From: JAMDEO01 sp963775295
GTDB lineage: Bacteria > Actinomycetota > Thermoleophilia > RBG-16-64-13
Length of the DNA: 64,000 nucleotides
Direction: 5' to 3'
Assembly: GCA_963775295.1 (NCBI GenBank)
Contig: CAVZIK010000006.1
Coordinates: forward strand, 868,001-932,000
Below, one piece after another: positions 52,485-61,873 of this stretch. Below the pieces are notes generated by a model. It had not been told where the DNA came from, made no database searches, and saw only the letters and a program-made list of their open reading frames with translations. How positions within the stretch are numbered: the first letter of the stretch is position 1; every line of letters starts with the position of its first letter. A program made the translations under genes and the position numbers.

Positions 52485-53039
52485 TCAGTCGACGTAAGTG
52501 ATTGTGCCTCTTTTCTCACGCTCCTTGCGGCGAAACTTGTTCTCGTCAGCCGTGTATCCGAAGAGGACCGCGCATTCCATGAGGGAGCCCTCGGGGATGC
52601 CGGCTTCTGCCGCGATCGCTCGGTTCTCTGCGGCGTTCAGCGCGAAGGCCGGCGAGCGGAGGAAGCACGAACCCAGACCTAGCTCGGTTGCCTGCAAGAG
52701 CATGTTCTCCGCTGAAGCAGCTACGTTGAGTTGAGTGTAGGGAGCGTCGCTGGGGCCCGAAAGGATGACCATCACCGGAGCGCCGTAAAGCGGTTCATAT
52801 CCCGGAAGCGACGCCCGTTCGACGAGAAAGTCGTTGCCCGAGGCAAGCATGGCCTTGGACGTCAGATCGTTGATCCTCTTTAGGACATCCGCATTGCGGA
52901 TGACGGACATATTGAACGGCCCCGCGTTCGGAGCCCACTGACCGGCCTCGATGATCTTGGCCACGTCCCCAGGCGCGACGGGCTGGGCGGTGTATGCGCG
53001 GATACTCTTCCTCTGCATGATTGCTTCTGAGACGGTCAT
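52485..53039 (-). CDS. Nitroreductase-family FMN protein
   Basis: A 184-aa oxidoreductase. Seen: QRKSIRAYTAQPV at the N-terminus (FMN phosphate contact), AGQWAPNAGP, and ENMLLQATELGLGSCFL with the second FMN region. The physiological substrate may be a nitro- or quinone compound or an enone. AGGAAGG precedes the ATG. A single-helix membrane protein gene lies just upstream. Confidence 0.88.
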   Translation of the reverse strand: MTVSEAIMQRKSIRAYTAQPVAPGDVAKIIEAGQWAPNAGPFNMSVIRNADVLKRINDLTSKAMLASGNDFLVERASLPGYEPLYGAPVMVILSGPSDAPYTQLNVAASAENMLLQATELGLGSCFLRSPAFALNAAENRAIAAEAGIPEGSLMECAVLFGYTADENKFRRKEREKRGTITYVD

Positions 53040-53060
53040 ATTCGCCTTCCTCTCGATTGG

Positions 53061-53285
53061 CTAGGGTACCGTTGTGGTCTGCGGGGTGGATGTGACTGTG
53101 GAGCTGGTGCTGGACGAGGGTGTCTGGCCCAATCTCGATGCTGCGGGAAGTAGCCAGACCGCTACGGCAAAGGCGATGGCCAACAGAATGAGCCCGCCGA
53201 CTACCCTGGCCGACCTGCGCTCGTACCATTCGCCGTCGCTTTGCCGACCCTTCTTCGTCGCCCTGCTTCTCGTCTGCCTCTCCAT
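53061..53285 (-). CDS. Single-pass membrane protein with Ser/Thr-rich tail (74 aa)
   Basis: A basic N-terminus of about 28 residues, one helix (VVGGLILLAIAFAVAVWLLP), then an external tail rich in Ser and Thr (SSSTSSTVTSTPQTTT). Similar tails occur on the PBP1A and VanW proteins of this window. No family recognised. Ribosome site weak (GGGA). Possibly co-transcribed with the nitroreductase downstream. Confidence 0.6.
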   Translation of the reverse strand: MERQTRSRATKKGRQSDGEWYERRSARVVGGLILLAIAFAVAVWLLPAASRLGQTPSSSTSSTVTSTPQTTTVP

Positions 53286-53358
53286 TATGTCCCAGGGTAT
53301 CGTTTATGATCCGGACGCGACAACCGCCCCACCCAAGCCGTAGTGATCCTCCCCGGTT

Positions 53359-54117
53359 CTACTGCCTGGTGGACAGGACGACCCGTTCCTTAGTGAGGCT
53401 TCGAGACAGCGTATTCGACAGTGCGGCCATGATCACCGCGAGAATAAGGAATATGGGCACGTAGTATCGGGGATTAAGCCCGCCCCCGGGGAGGCTGTAA
53501 ACCGCCAGCAGCAGGACTCCAAGCACCACGATGAATATCGCAACGAAGACCATGTTACTCACCCGAGGGTTGCTGATGATCAGCTGAACGTAGGTAACCA
53601 GCATCACTCCCGAGAACACGAGAAACGGGACGACGATCAAACCGCTTACTATCGCCAGGGGAGATGGAGCGAGGTAGGCATGGACCTTTGGCGCGACCTC
53701 ACCGAGGGCGATCACCAAGTACGCGAAGACTGAGACCGCGAGGCCCACAGCCACGCTGGGGATGGTGACCGCTATCGCCTTCCCGAGCCAGATCTCACGG
53801 ATGGTGAGCGGTGTGGCCATTAATGACTCCAACGTCCCCCTCGTCTTCTCCGTCACCACGATAGAGATTGAAATCTGACAGGCAAAGAAGCAATAGAGCA
53901 CGGGAATGATATACGCGATGCTGTTGAGGAAGGCGGCGCTCACCGCACGGAGGGTCGCCGGATCAGCGTTCTGACGGGTGAGTGAGTCCGCGATGGAGAA
54001 ATAGCTGAAGAAGTAAGACGAAGACGCGAGCAGCATGACGAAGATGTAGAGGTACGTGCTCTTACTGTGGAAGATCTCCCGCATGTCCTTTCTGGAGATG
54101 ATCCAGGCCCTACTCAT
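53359..54117 (-). CDS. ABC-2 type transporter permease
   Basis: A 252-aa permease with six helices: ISRKDMREIFHSKSTYLYIF at the N-terminus and VVTEKTRGTLESLMATPLTIREIWLGKAI, the conserved cytoplasmic helix of ABC-2 exporters. It overlaps the ATPase gene by eight bases. Exporter of unknown substrate (drug, lipid or sodium-type NatB relatives). Confidence 0.88.
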   Translation of the reverse strand: MSRAWIISRKDMREIFHSKSTYLYIFVMLLASSSYFFSYFSIADSLTRQNADPATLRAVSAAFLNSIAYIIPVLYCFFACQISISIVVTEKTRGTLESLMATPLTIREIWLGKAIAVTIPSVAVGLAVSVFAYLVIALGEVAPKVHAYLAPSPLAIVSGLIVVPFLVFSGVMLVTYVQLIISNPRVSNMVFVAIFIVVLGVLLLAVYSLPGGGLNPRYYVPIFLILAVIMAALSNTLSRSLTKERVVLSTRQ

Positions 54118-55045
54118 CTCCGCTCCGCTCCGCCTCGTCCATGATGGTGAGATACATCTCTTCGAGGCCTGCCTGCTGCCTGTTCACGCCGACTATCCCC
54201 GCTCCGTTGGTGGCGAGGAACGTCACTGCAGGCGGGAGCGCATCTTCGCTTGAGACCACAAGATCGAGTGTAACCCCACGCCGGCGGCCCACCGTAACCC
54301 CCGGTAGTCTCTTGAGCTCGTCGAGCAAGGCATCCGAGATGGGCGCAGTCGTTTCGATGGTCACTTCCCCGCGGCTCATCTCCTTCTCCAGTTCTTTCAG
54401 TTCGCCGGACAGCCGGATTTGACCGCGGTGGATGAGCGCGACGCGGTTGCAGATGCGCTGGACCTCATCGAGGTTGTGCGAGCTCAGCAATACGCTCTTA
54501 CCACCTTCTTCCACCAGGTCGAGGAGGGCTTTTCGGACCTCCACCTGGCCGGCGGGGTCGATCCCGGCCGTGGGTTCGTCCAGGATCAAAAGATCGGGAT
54601 CGTGGAGCATGGCTCGAGCGATGGCCAGTCTCTGCCGCATCCCCTTCGAGAAGATACCCACCTTGTCTCCGGACCGGTCGCTGAGGCCGGCCAGCTCCAG
54701 CATCTTGACTATGCGCGACCCGACCTGCGGGACGGCATAGAGCTTGCCGTAGTAAGCGAGATTGTCGAAAGCGGTGACATTGTCGTAGAGTCCGTCTCCC
54801 TCCAACACAAAGCCCACCCGCTTTCGGCCAACATCCTCGTTGGGATCGCGGCCCAAGACGGACACTTTGCCCGAATTCGGCAGAAAGAGCCCGAGCATGA
54901 GGCGAATGCTGGTTGTCTTGCCGGCTCCATTCGGACCTAAGAAACCGAAGACGTCGCCCGATTCAACGGACAGCCCCACATCGTCGAGAATAGTCCGGCC
55001 GCCAAGCAGCTTGGAGACGTGCTCAAAATGTACGACTTCTCCCAC
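54110..55045 (-). CDS. ABC-2 type transporter ATP-binding protein
   Basis: A 311-aa ATPase. Walker A GPNGAGKTT, signature in FSKGMRQRLAIARAM, Walker B LLILDEPTAGIDP and H-loop LLSSHNLDEV. A C-terminal domain of about 100 residues (EVTIETTAPISDALLDEL) is the usual addition in the NatA/CcmA-like group. GTG at 55045 has GGGGGGTAGG just upstream; TTG at 55057 is an alternative. Confidence 0.9.
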   Translation of the reverse strand: MGEVVHFEHVSKLLGGRTILDDVGLSVESGDVFGFLGPNGAGKTTSIRLMLGLFLPNSGKVSVLGRDPNEDVGRKRVGFVLEGDGLYDNVTAFDNLAYYGKLYAVPQVGSRIVKMLELAGLSDRSGDKVGIFSKGMRQRLAIARAMLHDPDLLILDEPTAGIDPAGQVEVRKALLDLVEEGGKSVLLSSHNLDEVQRICNRVALIHRGQIRLSGELKELEKEMSRGEVTIETTAPISDALLDELKRLPGVTVGRRRGVTLDLVVSSEDALPPAVTFLATNGAGIVGVNRQQAGLEEMYLTIMDEAERSGDE

Positions 55046-55198
55046 CCTACCCCCCAAGCGAGTCTGTTTCCGGCGGTCTGTTCACCGGCAAACCCTATCG
55101 CAGACACCGAGTCGATTCCAGGCCACCAACTGATATGCCCCCGAAGGGCGAACTCTAACCGGCGAGCTGGATCGATGGTTCGCCGACGATGGAGCCGA

Positions 55199-57346
55199 CT
55201 AGAACGCAGTGGTCGCCGTGGGCTGAGTGGTCGGCGTGCGCCGGGTCGTTGAGGTGGTCTCGCCCGTAGGCGGCTGAGTGCCCGGGACCGCGGTCGTGGT
55301 GTCTGTTGATGGAGCCCCGGGTATGGTCGTCGTGGTCGACAGCGTGGTGCTGGTGGTGCTGCTGGTGGTGCTCGACGTTGGTGCGACCGAGAACTCACTC
55401 TGGAACGTGGGGTCGTACTTCACGAGCATTTGCGGCGCAGCGAATGCCTGCTCCGGGTAGTCGCGATCGGCGTTGTACATGAACTTCTGCCATATCTGAG
55501 CGGGGAAACTGCCACCGGTCACGCTGATGCCGTGGACATTCGTCATCGGGATCTTACCCTCGGGGTGGCCCATCCAGATCGCCGTGGACAGGTTCGGGGT
55601 GTATCCGCAGAACCAGGCGTCGGCGAAGTCTGTGGCGGTACCGGTTTTGCCTGCGGCCGGTCGCCCGATCTGAGCCGCCGTGCCCGTGCCCCGAAGGATG
55701 TTTTGCTGCAGGATTTCCGTCGTCGCATAAGCAACTCCCGCGGAGATGGCCTGGGTATTCTTGGGCGAAGCCTGCCAGATGACCTTTCCGCTCGCGTCCC
55801 ATACCTTGGCAATGATGGTGGGCTCAACGTGCTGGCCCTGATCCGCCAGAGTGCCGTAGGCGGAGGCCATCTCCAGAGGACTTACTCCCTCGGTCAGCCC
55901 GCCCAGGACGATGGCCGGATCGGCATTCAGGGCGCTGCTGATTCCCATTCGATGGGCGACATCGACAACCCGAGCTGCTCCGATGTCCATCACCAACTGA
56001 GCATAGACGGTGTTATCGCTGCGAAGCGTCGCCTGGAAGAGGCTCGAGGTGCCGTAGTAGCTATTGCCGAACGTGTGGACCGACCAAAGCTTTGAGCTGC
56101 CGGGGATCGTGAGCTGAAGCGGCTTGGATTCATAGTAGGTGTTGTAGGGATCGATCCCCATCTCGATGGCGCCTACGAGAGCGAAGGTCTTGAAGGTGGA
56201 CCCCGGCTGTCGCCGGGCCTGCGCTGCCAGATTGAACTTTGACTTGTCGTAGTCGCTGCTGCTTACCATCGCTCGGATGAAGCCTGTCTTCGGTTCGACG
56301 CTCACGAGCGCTGCTGATGGGTCTCCGGGCCGGTTCAGAACCGACGAGATCGATGCGGCGGCAAGTTTTTGGTACGCGGGGTTGATCGTGGTCTCGACCC
56401 TCAGTCCTCCCTTGAAGACCTTGTCGGTGCCAAACATCGAGATGAGCTGCTGCTTGACGTAGTCGACCACGTATGGATCCTGAACTTTCGTGTAGGGCGA
56501 GAAGGGACCCAGTTGAACGGGCGTGCTTACGGCTTGTTGATACTGAGCCGCCGTGATATAGCCCTGCTCTTGCATGGCGGCGAGTACTTCGTCTCTGCGG
56601 GTGCGGGCCTTGTCCGGATTGGTCCGTGGATTGTACGCAGTCGGAGCCTGGGGCAGCCCGGCGAGAAGTGCGGACTCGGCCAAGGTCAGATCCTTTGGAT
56701 CCTTGCCAAAATACGTCTGGGCGGCAGCCTGCACGCCGTAAGCGTTTGCGCCGAAGTAGACAGTGTTGAGGTACTGCGTGAGTATCTGGTCTTTCGAGTA
56801 CTCTTTCTCATACTGGATGGCAAGAGCTGCTTCCTTTATCTTTCGGGTTATCGAGGTGTCTTGCCGGTTGAGGTAAAGATTGCCGACAAGCTGTTCGGTT
56901 ATGGTCGAGGCCCCCTGCACTGCCTTACGGGCCTTGATGTCGGCAAAGAGTGCACGGACCAGACCCTGATAGTCCACTCCATTGTGCTGATAGAAGCGCT
57001 GATCTTCGATGGCTACGAGCGCGTGCTTGAGGTCGGGGGAGATTTCCTGGCTGCTTATGACGGTCCGGTTCTGCTCTCCGTAGAGGTAGGCCAGCAGAGA
57101 ACCGTCGGCTGCATAGATCTGAGTCGTTTCCGCCTCGGTCACCGGTTGTTGGTCACTGAGTTGGGGCAGATTGCGTCCACCGGCTGCGACGATCTGCAGG
57201 CCCACGAAGGCCACTATGCCCAGGCACGCCAGCAGCGCGGCCACAACGATCATCACCACGACTGCTACCCGGGGAACTCGAGCCCGGGCCGTCTTGGCGC
57301 GGCGCGCACGAGCAACACGGGTTCGGTGCGGGCGGTTTCCGGTCAT
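55199..57346 (-). CDS. Class A penicillin-binding protein (PBP1A-type)
   Basis: A 715-aa bifunctional cell-wall synthase. A membrane anchor spans residues 27-55. A GT51 glycosyltransferase follows with LVAIEDQRFYQHNGVD and ASTITEQLVGNLYL. The transpeptidase has the SxxK serine in QPGSTFKTF, SDN in LRSDNTVYAQ and AGKTGTATD. The last 60 residues are a Thr/Ser/Pro-rich tail. It polymerises and cross-links peptidoglycan at the outer membrane face. Start ATG at 57346; TATAAC upstream may be its -10 box. Confidence 0.94.
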   Translation of the reverse strand: MTGNRPHRTRVARARRAKTARARVPRVAVVVMIVVAALLACLGIVAFVGLQIVAAGGRNLPQLSDQQPVTEAETTQIYAADGSLLAYLYGEQNRTVISSQEISPDLKHALVAIEDQRFYQHNGVDYQGLVRALFADIKARKAVQGASTITEQLVGNLYLNRQDTSITRKIKEAALAIQYEKEYSKDQILTQYLNTVYFGANAYGVQAAAQTYFGKDPKDLTLAESALLAGLPQAPTAYNPRTNPDKARTRRDEVLAAMQEQGYITAAQYQQAVSTPVQLGPFSPYTKVQDPYVVDYVKQQLISMFGTDKVFKGGLRVETTINPAYQKLAAASISSVLNRPGDPSAALVSVEPKTGFIRAMVSSSDYDKSKFNLAAQARRQPGSTFKTFALVGAIEMGIDPYNTYYESKPLQLTIPGSSKLWSVHTFGNSYYGTSSLFQATLRSDNTVYAQLVMDIGAARVVDVAHRMGISSALNADPAIVLGGLTEGVSPLEMASAYGTLADQGQHVEPTIIAKVWDASGKVIWQASPKNTQAISAGVAYATTEILQQNILRGTGTAAQIGRPAAGKTGTATDFADAWFCGYTPNLSTAIWMGHPEGKIPMTNVHGISVTGGSFPAQIWQKFMYNADRDYPEQAFAAPQMLVKYDPTFQSEFSVAPTSSTTSSTTSTTLSTTTTIPGAPSTDTTTAVPGTQPPTGETTSTTRRTPTTQPTATTAF

Positions 57347-57620
57347 GGTCTCGGAACCGAAGCAGAAGATTCAGCCATCTTGACCAGTTTCTTACTCAAT
57401 TAGGGTTATATGAAAGGGTGTTGGACACCCAATAAAGGACTCCGTTTCTCACCCAGCAGACGTGGTCGACTTTCCCATTAGTTCCAATGACGGTGACCTT
57501 GTTTCGGGTTAAGGTCAGAAGTCGGTCTTCAGACCCCCACCGGTCGACGATCCTGGGACAAGCCTCGTGCAGCTGACAACCCCGAGGTCACTAGGAGCAT
57601 GCCTGACGCGTGGGACCCGC

Positions 57621-59468
57621 CTAGAAGCCGGTCGTGGCCGTGCTTGTTGAAGTCGGCTTCTCCGTGGTCGTAGTCGTTGAGCTCTTCTTGGCGGTGGTCG
57701 TCGTCTTTCCGGCCGTGCCCACCCAGACCTCCTGAGTGATCATCTTCCAGGTGCTGTAGAACTCGTCCTTGTGAATGACCTTGCCGTTCTTGTCCTTGAC
57801 GATTCGTTCTACCGTGATGCCTCGGCCGTCCTGCCCCTTGGTCTTTATCTGCGTTGTGCCCGTGCCCAACTTGGAATACGGGTAGGTCACCGTGTCCATG
57901 GGGACAACGTCGTAGAAGTCACTCGTCGTATAGCTGACGGTGCGGCCATCTTTCGTCCCATAGATGACAAACGTGGTGTTTATCCCGTCGGACGCCCCGC
58001 GGATAAGGATGTAGTGACCCGTGTCGTTTCGAAATCTGAGGTTAGGGCTGTCGGCGCTCACGGTCGCGTCGCGGCCCAACGGATAGTGCGAGACGAAGAG
58101 CGAGTGGTTCTTACGCTCCACGATGTCCAATCCGGCGAAAAAAGCCGCATTGAAGAGGGTGGTTGCCACCTGACAGATACCTCCTCCGAGCTGGTCCTCC
58201 AGTGCCCCTGCGGTTATACCCGGTGCCATCTTGTAGCCGCGGGCTTCAGTCCGCGGGCCCACCTGCTTGTCGAAGTTGTAGACGTCGTCGGGCGCCAAAA
58301 TCACATTGTTTGTGTACTCGGTGGTAATGCGTACGTTGGTCTGCCGGTCCGGCGTTCCTTCCCATTTCGTCGTGAAGCTATAGAGCTTCTGCGAGATACC
58401 CATCGCGTTGGCCCCATCGGTCGTGAGCGCCGGCTGCGTAGTCTTCACCGCGACTTCGGCGACGCGTCCACTTATCTTGAGAGCCGCGGCGGTGAGGGCC
58501 TCAGCCGTCTTCGCCGGGTCGACAGCTCTGCCCGCCACGGCCGGGACGACCCAAGCCTTTTCGCCATCACCTTTGAACGTCGCGTTGGTTGCCTTCTTGT
58601 CCACCTTTTCGGCGATGCCGTCGAAGAAATGGGTCATCTTCTTCGCGGAGAGGTAGGGGACCAGAGTCGAGACACCTCCCGTTTCCCCGACGGAGAAATC
58701 CATGTAGGCTGCTATCTGTTCGGGAGTGAGCTTCCAGGACGCGTTACCGTATTCGAGTTTGATCGCCGCCGCGATCATGATCTTGGCCTGTGCCACGGCA
58801 TCCTTGCTGTCTTGGGCCTGAATGGTTGGGTCCTTGACCGTCATCGGCACCGTCAGTTTGGTGGCATGCAAGGTGAACAGCAGCGCTTTGAGCTGGTCTC
58901 GGAGGGCAGGTTGGTCGACCACCCGCCCCTTCTGCCCCTCCACCACCGTGACATTGGTGCCCTCGAAAGCCAGCCCGGCGTTCACCGGAGGCATGTCGAC
59001 ATCCTGGGCGATGTCGCTCGTCAGTTGGTCCATCTTGTCGCCGTCGACCGTCCCCGTGAGAGGGATCTCCTTGTGGCTGAAATAGAGCTTGATCCGCCGG
59101 AATAGGTCCGCGACGAAATTGCCGTCGCGTGTCGCGCCAATAGCAGCTGACACCGCGCCGGTCACGTCGACCTTGGTCCCCACATCGGTGGGCAGCACAG
59201 GCCATGACTTCTTGCCGCTGACGAGTGTGATGGCCTTGCCCTGGGCGGTCTTCACCGCCCGGTTGATGACGGCGGTGGCTTCGTCCTGCGTAAGGCCGCC
59301 CACCGTCTGACCGGATATGGTGACTCCCCCGTGAACCTTGTTGTAGTAGAGGGCGGAGTCGACGAGAAGCGCGAGCAGACACACTGCAATAACGGAGGCG
59401 ACTGCTATGAGGATACGGAGCCTTCGGCGGGCCCGCGCTTTTCTGCTCTTGGTACTGCTTTGTTTCAA
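57621..59468 (-). CDS. VanW-family cell-wall protein with G5 domain
   Basis: A 615-aa exported protein. One membrane anchor lies near residues 18-38. Two YoaR-like peptidoglycan-binding repeats follow (GVTISGQTVGGLTQDEA and similar, residues 45-300), then a VanW domain (VYNFDKQVGPRTEARGY, LGGGICQVATTLFNAA), a G5-like segment and a Thr-rich tail (KSSTTTTTEKPTSTST). Function of VanW is not established; it is an accessory wall factor. TTG at 59468, behind GGGAG, preferred over TTG at 59486, which lacks a ribosome site. It follows PBP1A in the same direction. Confidence 0.88.
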   Translation of the reverse strand: MKQSSTKSRKARARRRLRILIAVASVIAVCLLALLVDSALYYNKVHGGVTISGQTVGGLTQDEATAVINRAVKTAQGKAITLVSGKKSWPVLPTDVGTKVDVTGAVSAAIGATRDGNFVADLFRRIKLYFSHKEIPLTGTVDGDKMDQLTSDIAQDVDMPPVNAGLAFEGTNVTVVEGQKGRVVDQPALRDQLKALLFTLHATKLTVPMTVKDPTIQAQDSKDAVAQAKIMIAAAIKLEYGNASWKLTPEQIAAYMDFSVGETGGVSTLVPYLSAKKMTHFFDGIAEKVDKKATNATFKGDGEKAWVVPAVAGRAVDPAKTAEALTAAALKISGRVAEVAVKTTQPALTTDGANAMGISQKLYSFTTKWEGTPDRQTNVRITTEYTNNVILAPDDVYNFDKQVGPRTEARGYKMAPGITAGALEDQLGGGICQVATTLFNAAFFAGLDIVERKNHSLFVSHYPLGRDATVSADSPNLRFRNDTGHYILIRGASDGINTTFVIYGTKDGRTVSYTTSDFYDVVPMDTVTYPYSKLGTGTTQIKTKGQDGRGITVERIVKDKNGKVIHKDEFYSTWKMITQEVWVGTAGKTTTTAKKSSTTTTTEKPTSTSTATTGF

Positions 59469-59673
59469 AACGAGCGTTACTCCCAAGATCTAGAGTAGTA
59501 CAAGATAACAGATGTCGGCTCCTCCCTTGAACCTCCCAGGTCTCCCTAGATATTTCGACGCGCCCGAGCACACTCCGCAACCGCAGGCCGCGCGTTGACA
59601 AAAGACTTCCGCATGTAGCGCTTCGGTTTGTTATAGACTGAGATTGCGCTCTTTTCGACGGTCCGAGGTCATC

Positions 59674-61158
59674 GTGGTTGAACTAGTTCCCACACCTGAT
59701 GAGATCGAGCCCGAGCGTCTTCTCCTCATGGGAGAGGATGGACGCCTACTTCTGGGTATCCCCGGCCGCTCTTTTGGTTCAAAGCTTCCATCTGCTCCTG
59801 AAGGAATGAGGACGCTTCTTGGTCATGGCTACGCCGGAGACCTGGCGAGGCAGGCCGACGAGTTCCCCTGCCTCCCACTCTTCCGCGAGGTTCACCGGCA
59901 TGGTACGACTGACGAGTCCGGCGAGTTATCGTCGGAGGTGAGGATCATGAGCGCTGTTGCCCAAGCCACCGCGGTCATGGACGCCTCCCTCGAGACAGAT
60001 GTAGTCCTCGCTCGAGTCGTCGAGTACGCCTGTCTTCTCTTCGATGTGGCCTCCGCTGCTGTGCTGCTGCCCTCGTCTCCGGATGCGTACGTCGTTGGTG
60101 CCAGTCACGGCCTCAGACGAATGGCGAAGGACACGGGCCTGACTGATGAAGTAGTGCGAATGCTCGGCTTCAATGTGCCCGTTCCCCTATTTATCCCGAA
60201 TCTCTCTTGCCTTTCGGGTATTGTCTACTTTGAGGATTTGGTGTCGCGAGGACTTGTCGGCGCGCTTGCCTTGCCTCTCGTGACCGATACCGGCCTGGAG
60301 GGCATCTTCCTTCTCCACGACCGTCACCCGTTCCACCTCAAGAGGATCGATCTCGAGGCCTTGAGGATCTTCGGAACTCACGCGGCTGCGGCGCTTCGGA
60401 ATGCGGAGCGCTACCAGATGGAGCGATCGGCGGGTGACGTGCTTCGTAAAACGATCCTGGCCTTGCCTGACGCCGTCCCGGCAGCGAGGTTCGCCTACAG
60501 TTACCAGGCCGCGACTCGTTCAGCGGCAGTAGGCGGCGACTTCTACGACATCTTTCAAACCGACGACAAGATGATAGGGGTAGTCATCGGAGATGTGTCG
60601 GGAAAGGGACTCGAGGCGGCGGCCACGACTGTTCTGGCCCGGAACAGCGTCAAAGCCTATGCTCAACTCGATCCAAATCCGGCCAGCGTTCTCGAGCGAC
60701 TGAACTCCTTGCTCTGTCACAGCACAGGTCAGGATACCTTCGTAACGCTTGCCTACTTTTTGCTCGACTCCGGAACCGGGCGCATGGACTATGGCGTTGC
60801 CGGGCATCCTCCAGCACTACTGAAGAGGTCCGCGGGTGCCGTCGAGGCTCTTGAGCGACCCGCGGCACCCCTCGGCATCTTCAGTCAGCAGAAGTACGAC
60901 CAGGGATCGACTGGTTTGGCGCCTGCGGATATTCTCTTCGTCTACACCGATGGCTTGATCGAAGCCCGCAGGGGGAGATACTTGTTCGGTGAGCGCCGCC
61001 TGACTCGGCTGGTCCGGAAGGCTCCTCAGGACCCGGAACGGCTGATCGAGACGATCTCGCGAGCTCTTCGCGTGTATAGCCGCCGCGACTATCGCGACGA
61101 CGTCGCGTTGTTTGCTATGTCCTATGAGCCCGAGTCGGACGCCGCTCGACCGGGATGA
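59674..61158 (+). CDS. SpoIIE-type PP2C phosphatase with GAF-like sensor
   Basis: A 494-aa protein. Residues 70-225 are a GAF-like domain (AVAQATAVMDASLETDVVLARVVEYA). Residues 265-485 are the serine phosphatase: SAAVGGDFYDIF with the first metal aspartate, VIGDVSGKGLEAA, YGVAGHPPALL and YTDGLIEARRG. Such enzymes dephosphorylate STAS antagonists such as the one at 6.3 kb. GTG at 59674 has GAGG five bases before it. Overlaps the receiver gene (ATGA). Confidence 0.9.
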   Translation: MVELVPTPDEIEPERLLLMGEDGRLLLGIPGRSFGSKLPSAPEGMRTLLGHGYAGDLARQADEFPCLPLFREVHRHGTTDESGELSSEVRIMSAVAQATAVMDASLETDVVLARVVEYACLLFDVASAAVLLPSSPDAYVVGASHGLRRMAKDTGLTDEVVRMLGFNVPVPLFIPNLSCLSGIVYFEDLVSRGLVGALALPLVTDTGLEGIFLLHDRHPFHLKRIDLEALRIFGTHAAAALRNAERYQMERSAGDVLRKTILALPDAVPAARFAYSYQAATRSAAVGGDFYDIFQTDDKMIGVVIGDVSGKGLEAAATTVLARNSVKAYAQLDPNPASVLERLNSLLCHSTGQDTFVTLAYFLLDSGTGRMDYGVAGHPPALLKRSAGAVEALERPAAPLGIFSQQKYDQGSTGLAPADILFVYTDGLIEARRGRYLFGERRLTRLVRKAPQDPERLIETISRALRVYSRRDYRDDVALFAMSYEPESDAARPG

Positions 61159-61520
61159 TACTTCTCGTGGACAGAGACCCGATCTCGGCCGACTCCATCG
61201 CTTACTACCTGCAGGCTGCCGGTTACGAAGTTGAGACAACTTTCGACGCTGAGGAAGCCTTGGAAATAGTAGCGAGCCGCCGACCGGAGGCGGTGGTCGT
61301 CGAGGTGATCCTCTGCGGCCGCAACGGCCTGAGCCTTGCCACAGATCTGAAGGCCGACCCGCGCACGGCGGGCATCCCCGTCCTGGTGGCCAGCGTTCTC
61401 GATGCGGAGGGGCGGGCTAGGAGGGTCGGGGCCTACGCATTCCTCCTCAAACCTGTCGATCGTCGCGAATTGCTCAGGGCTGTTTCCGCCGCAACGGTAA
61501 GGGGAAGCCTGCCTCAATGA
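61155..61520 (+). CDS. Pseudo-receiver domain protein (phosphoacceptor Asp replaced by Glu)
   Basis: A 121-aa stand-alone response-regulator receiver. The acidic pair (VDRDP, Asp6 and Asp8) and Lys99 (LLKPVD) are conserved, as is Ser80, but the residue expected to be phosphorylated is Glu50 (AVVVEVILCG). That mimics a permanently phosphorylated state or makes the domain phosphorylation-independent. Coupled to the phosphatase gene, and its stop overlaps the start of a broken KaiC-like gene, so the three were once one signalling cassette. Confidence 0.85.
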   Translation: MILLVDRDPISADSIAYYLQAAGYEVETTFDAEEALEIVASRRPEAVVVEVILCGRNGLSLATDLKADPRTAGIPVLVASVLDAEGRARRVGAYAFLLKPVDRRELLRAVSAATVRGSLPQ

Positions 61521-61729
61521 TCCGTCGCGTCTCGCCCGGAAATCAGCGACTCGACTACATCCTGGAAGGAGGCTTACCCGCGGGCCCCAAAGCATCATCT
61601 TCGCGAGCGTCCGTGCGGATCAAAAGGCTCCTCGCTGGGTACGTCGACTCTTCGGCCTTTCACGGCAGTCAGAACCTGTGATACTTGCCGTCACCCAATT
61701 GCTGCCCGACCGACTGCGGCGCGCCACAT
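61517..61729 (+). pseudogene. KaiC/RadA-like ATPase, frameshifted remnant
   Basis: An ATG overlapping the receiver stop begins IRRVSPGNQRLDYILEGGLPAGP, the typical KaiC-family N-terminus before Walker A. After that the frame is lost; shifting by two bases restores SIIFASVRA, which is where FxxGxPGxGKT should follow, but no P-loop appears and the coding potential ends at about 61729. So the ATPase is dead and mostly deleted. Confidence 0.68.
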
Positions 61730-61873
61730 GACCTTCTAGCAGTCAGGCGTGTCCTCGTCGACAGCGTTGCGGTGGCCCACCGGGTGGCGTCGCCGGTGGT
61801 TCCCGCAATTCGGGCTAAGGACACGCGGTTGAAGCATGATGTGACCGCATCCTGAATCGCAGGGTCCCGTGGG

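Noticed and set aside
57771..59105. 444-codon plus-strand frame inside the VanW gene
   Set aside because: Antisense shadow; composition is Arg/His/Val-rich with no recognisable fold.
59595..59600. TTGACA as -35 of the SpoIIE-phosphatase promoter
   Set aside because: No -10 box at 16-18 bases; the only candidate (TATAGA, 59632) is 31 bases away.
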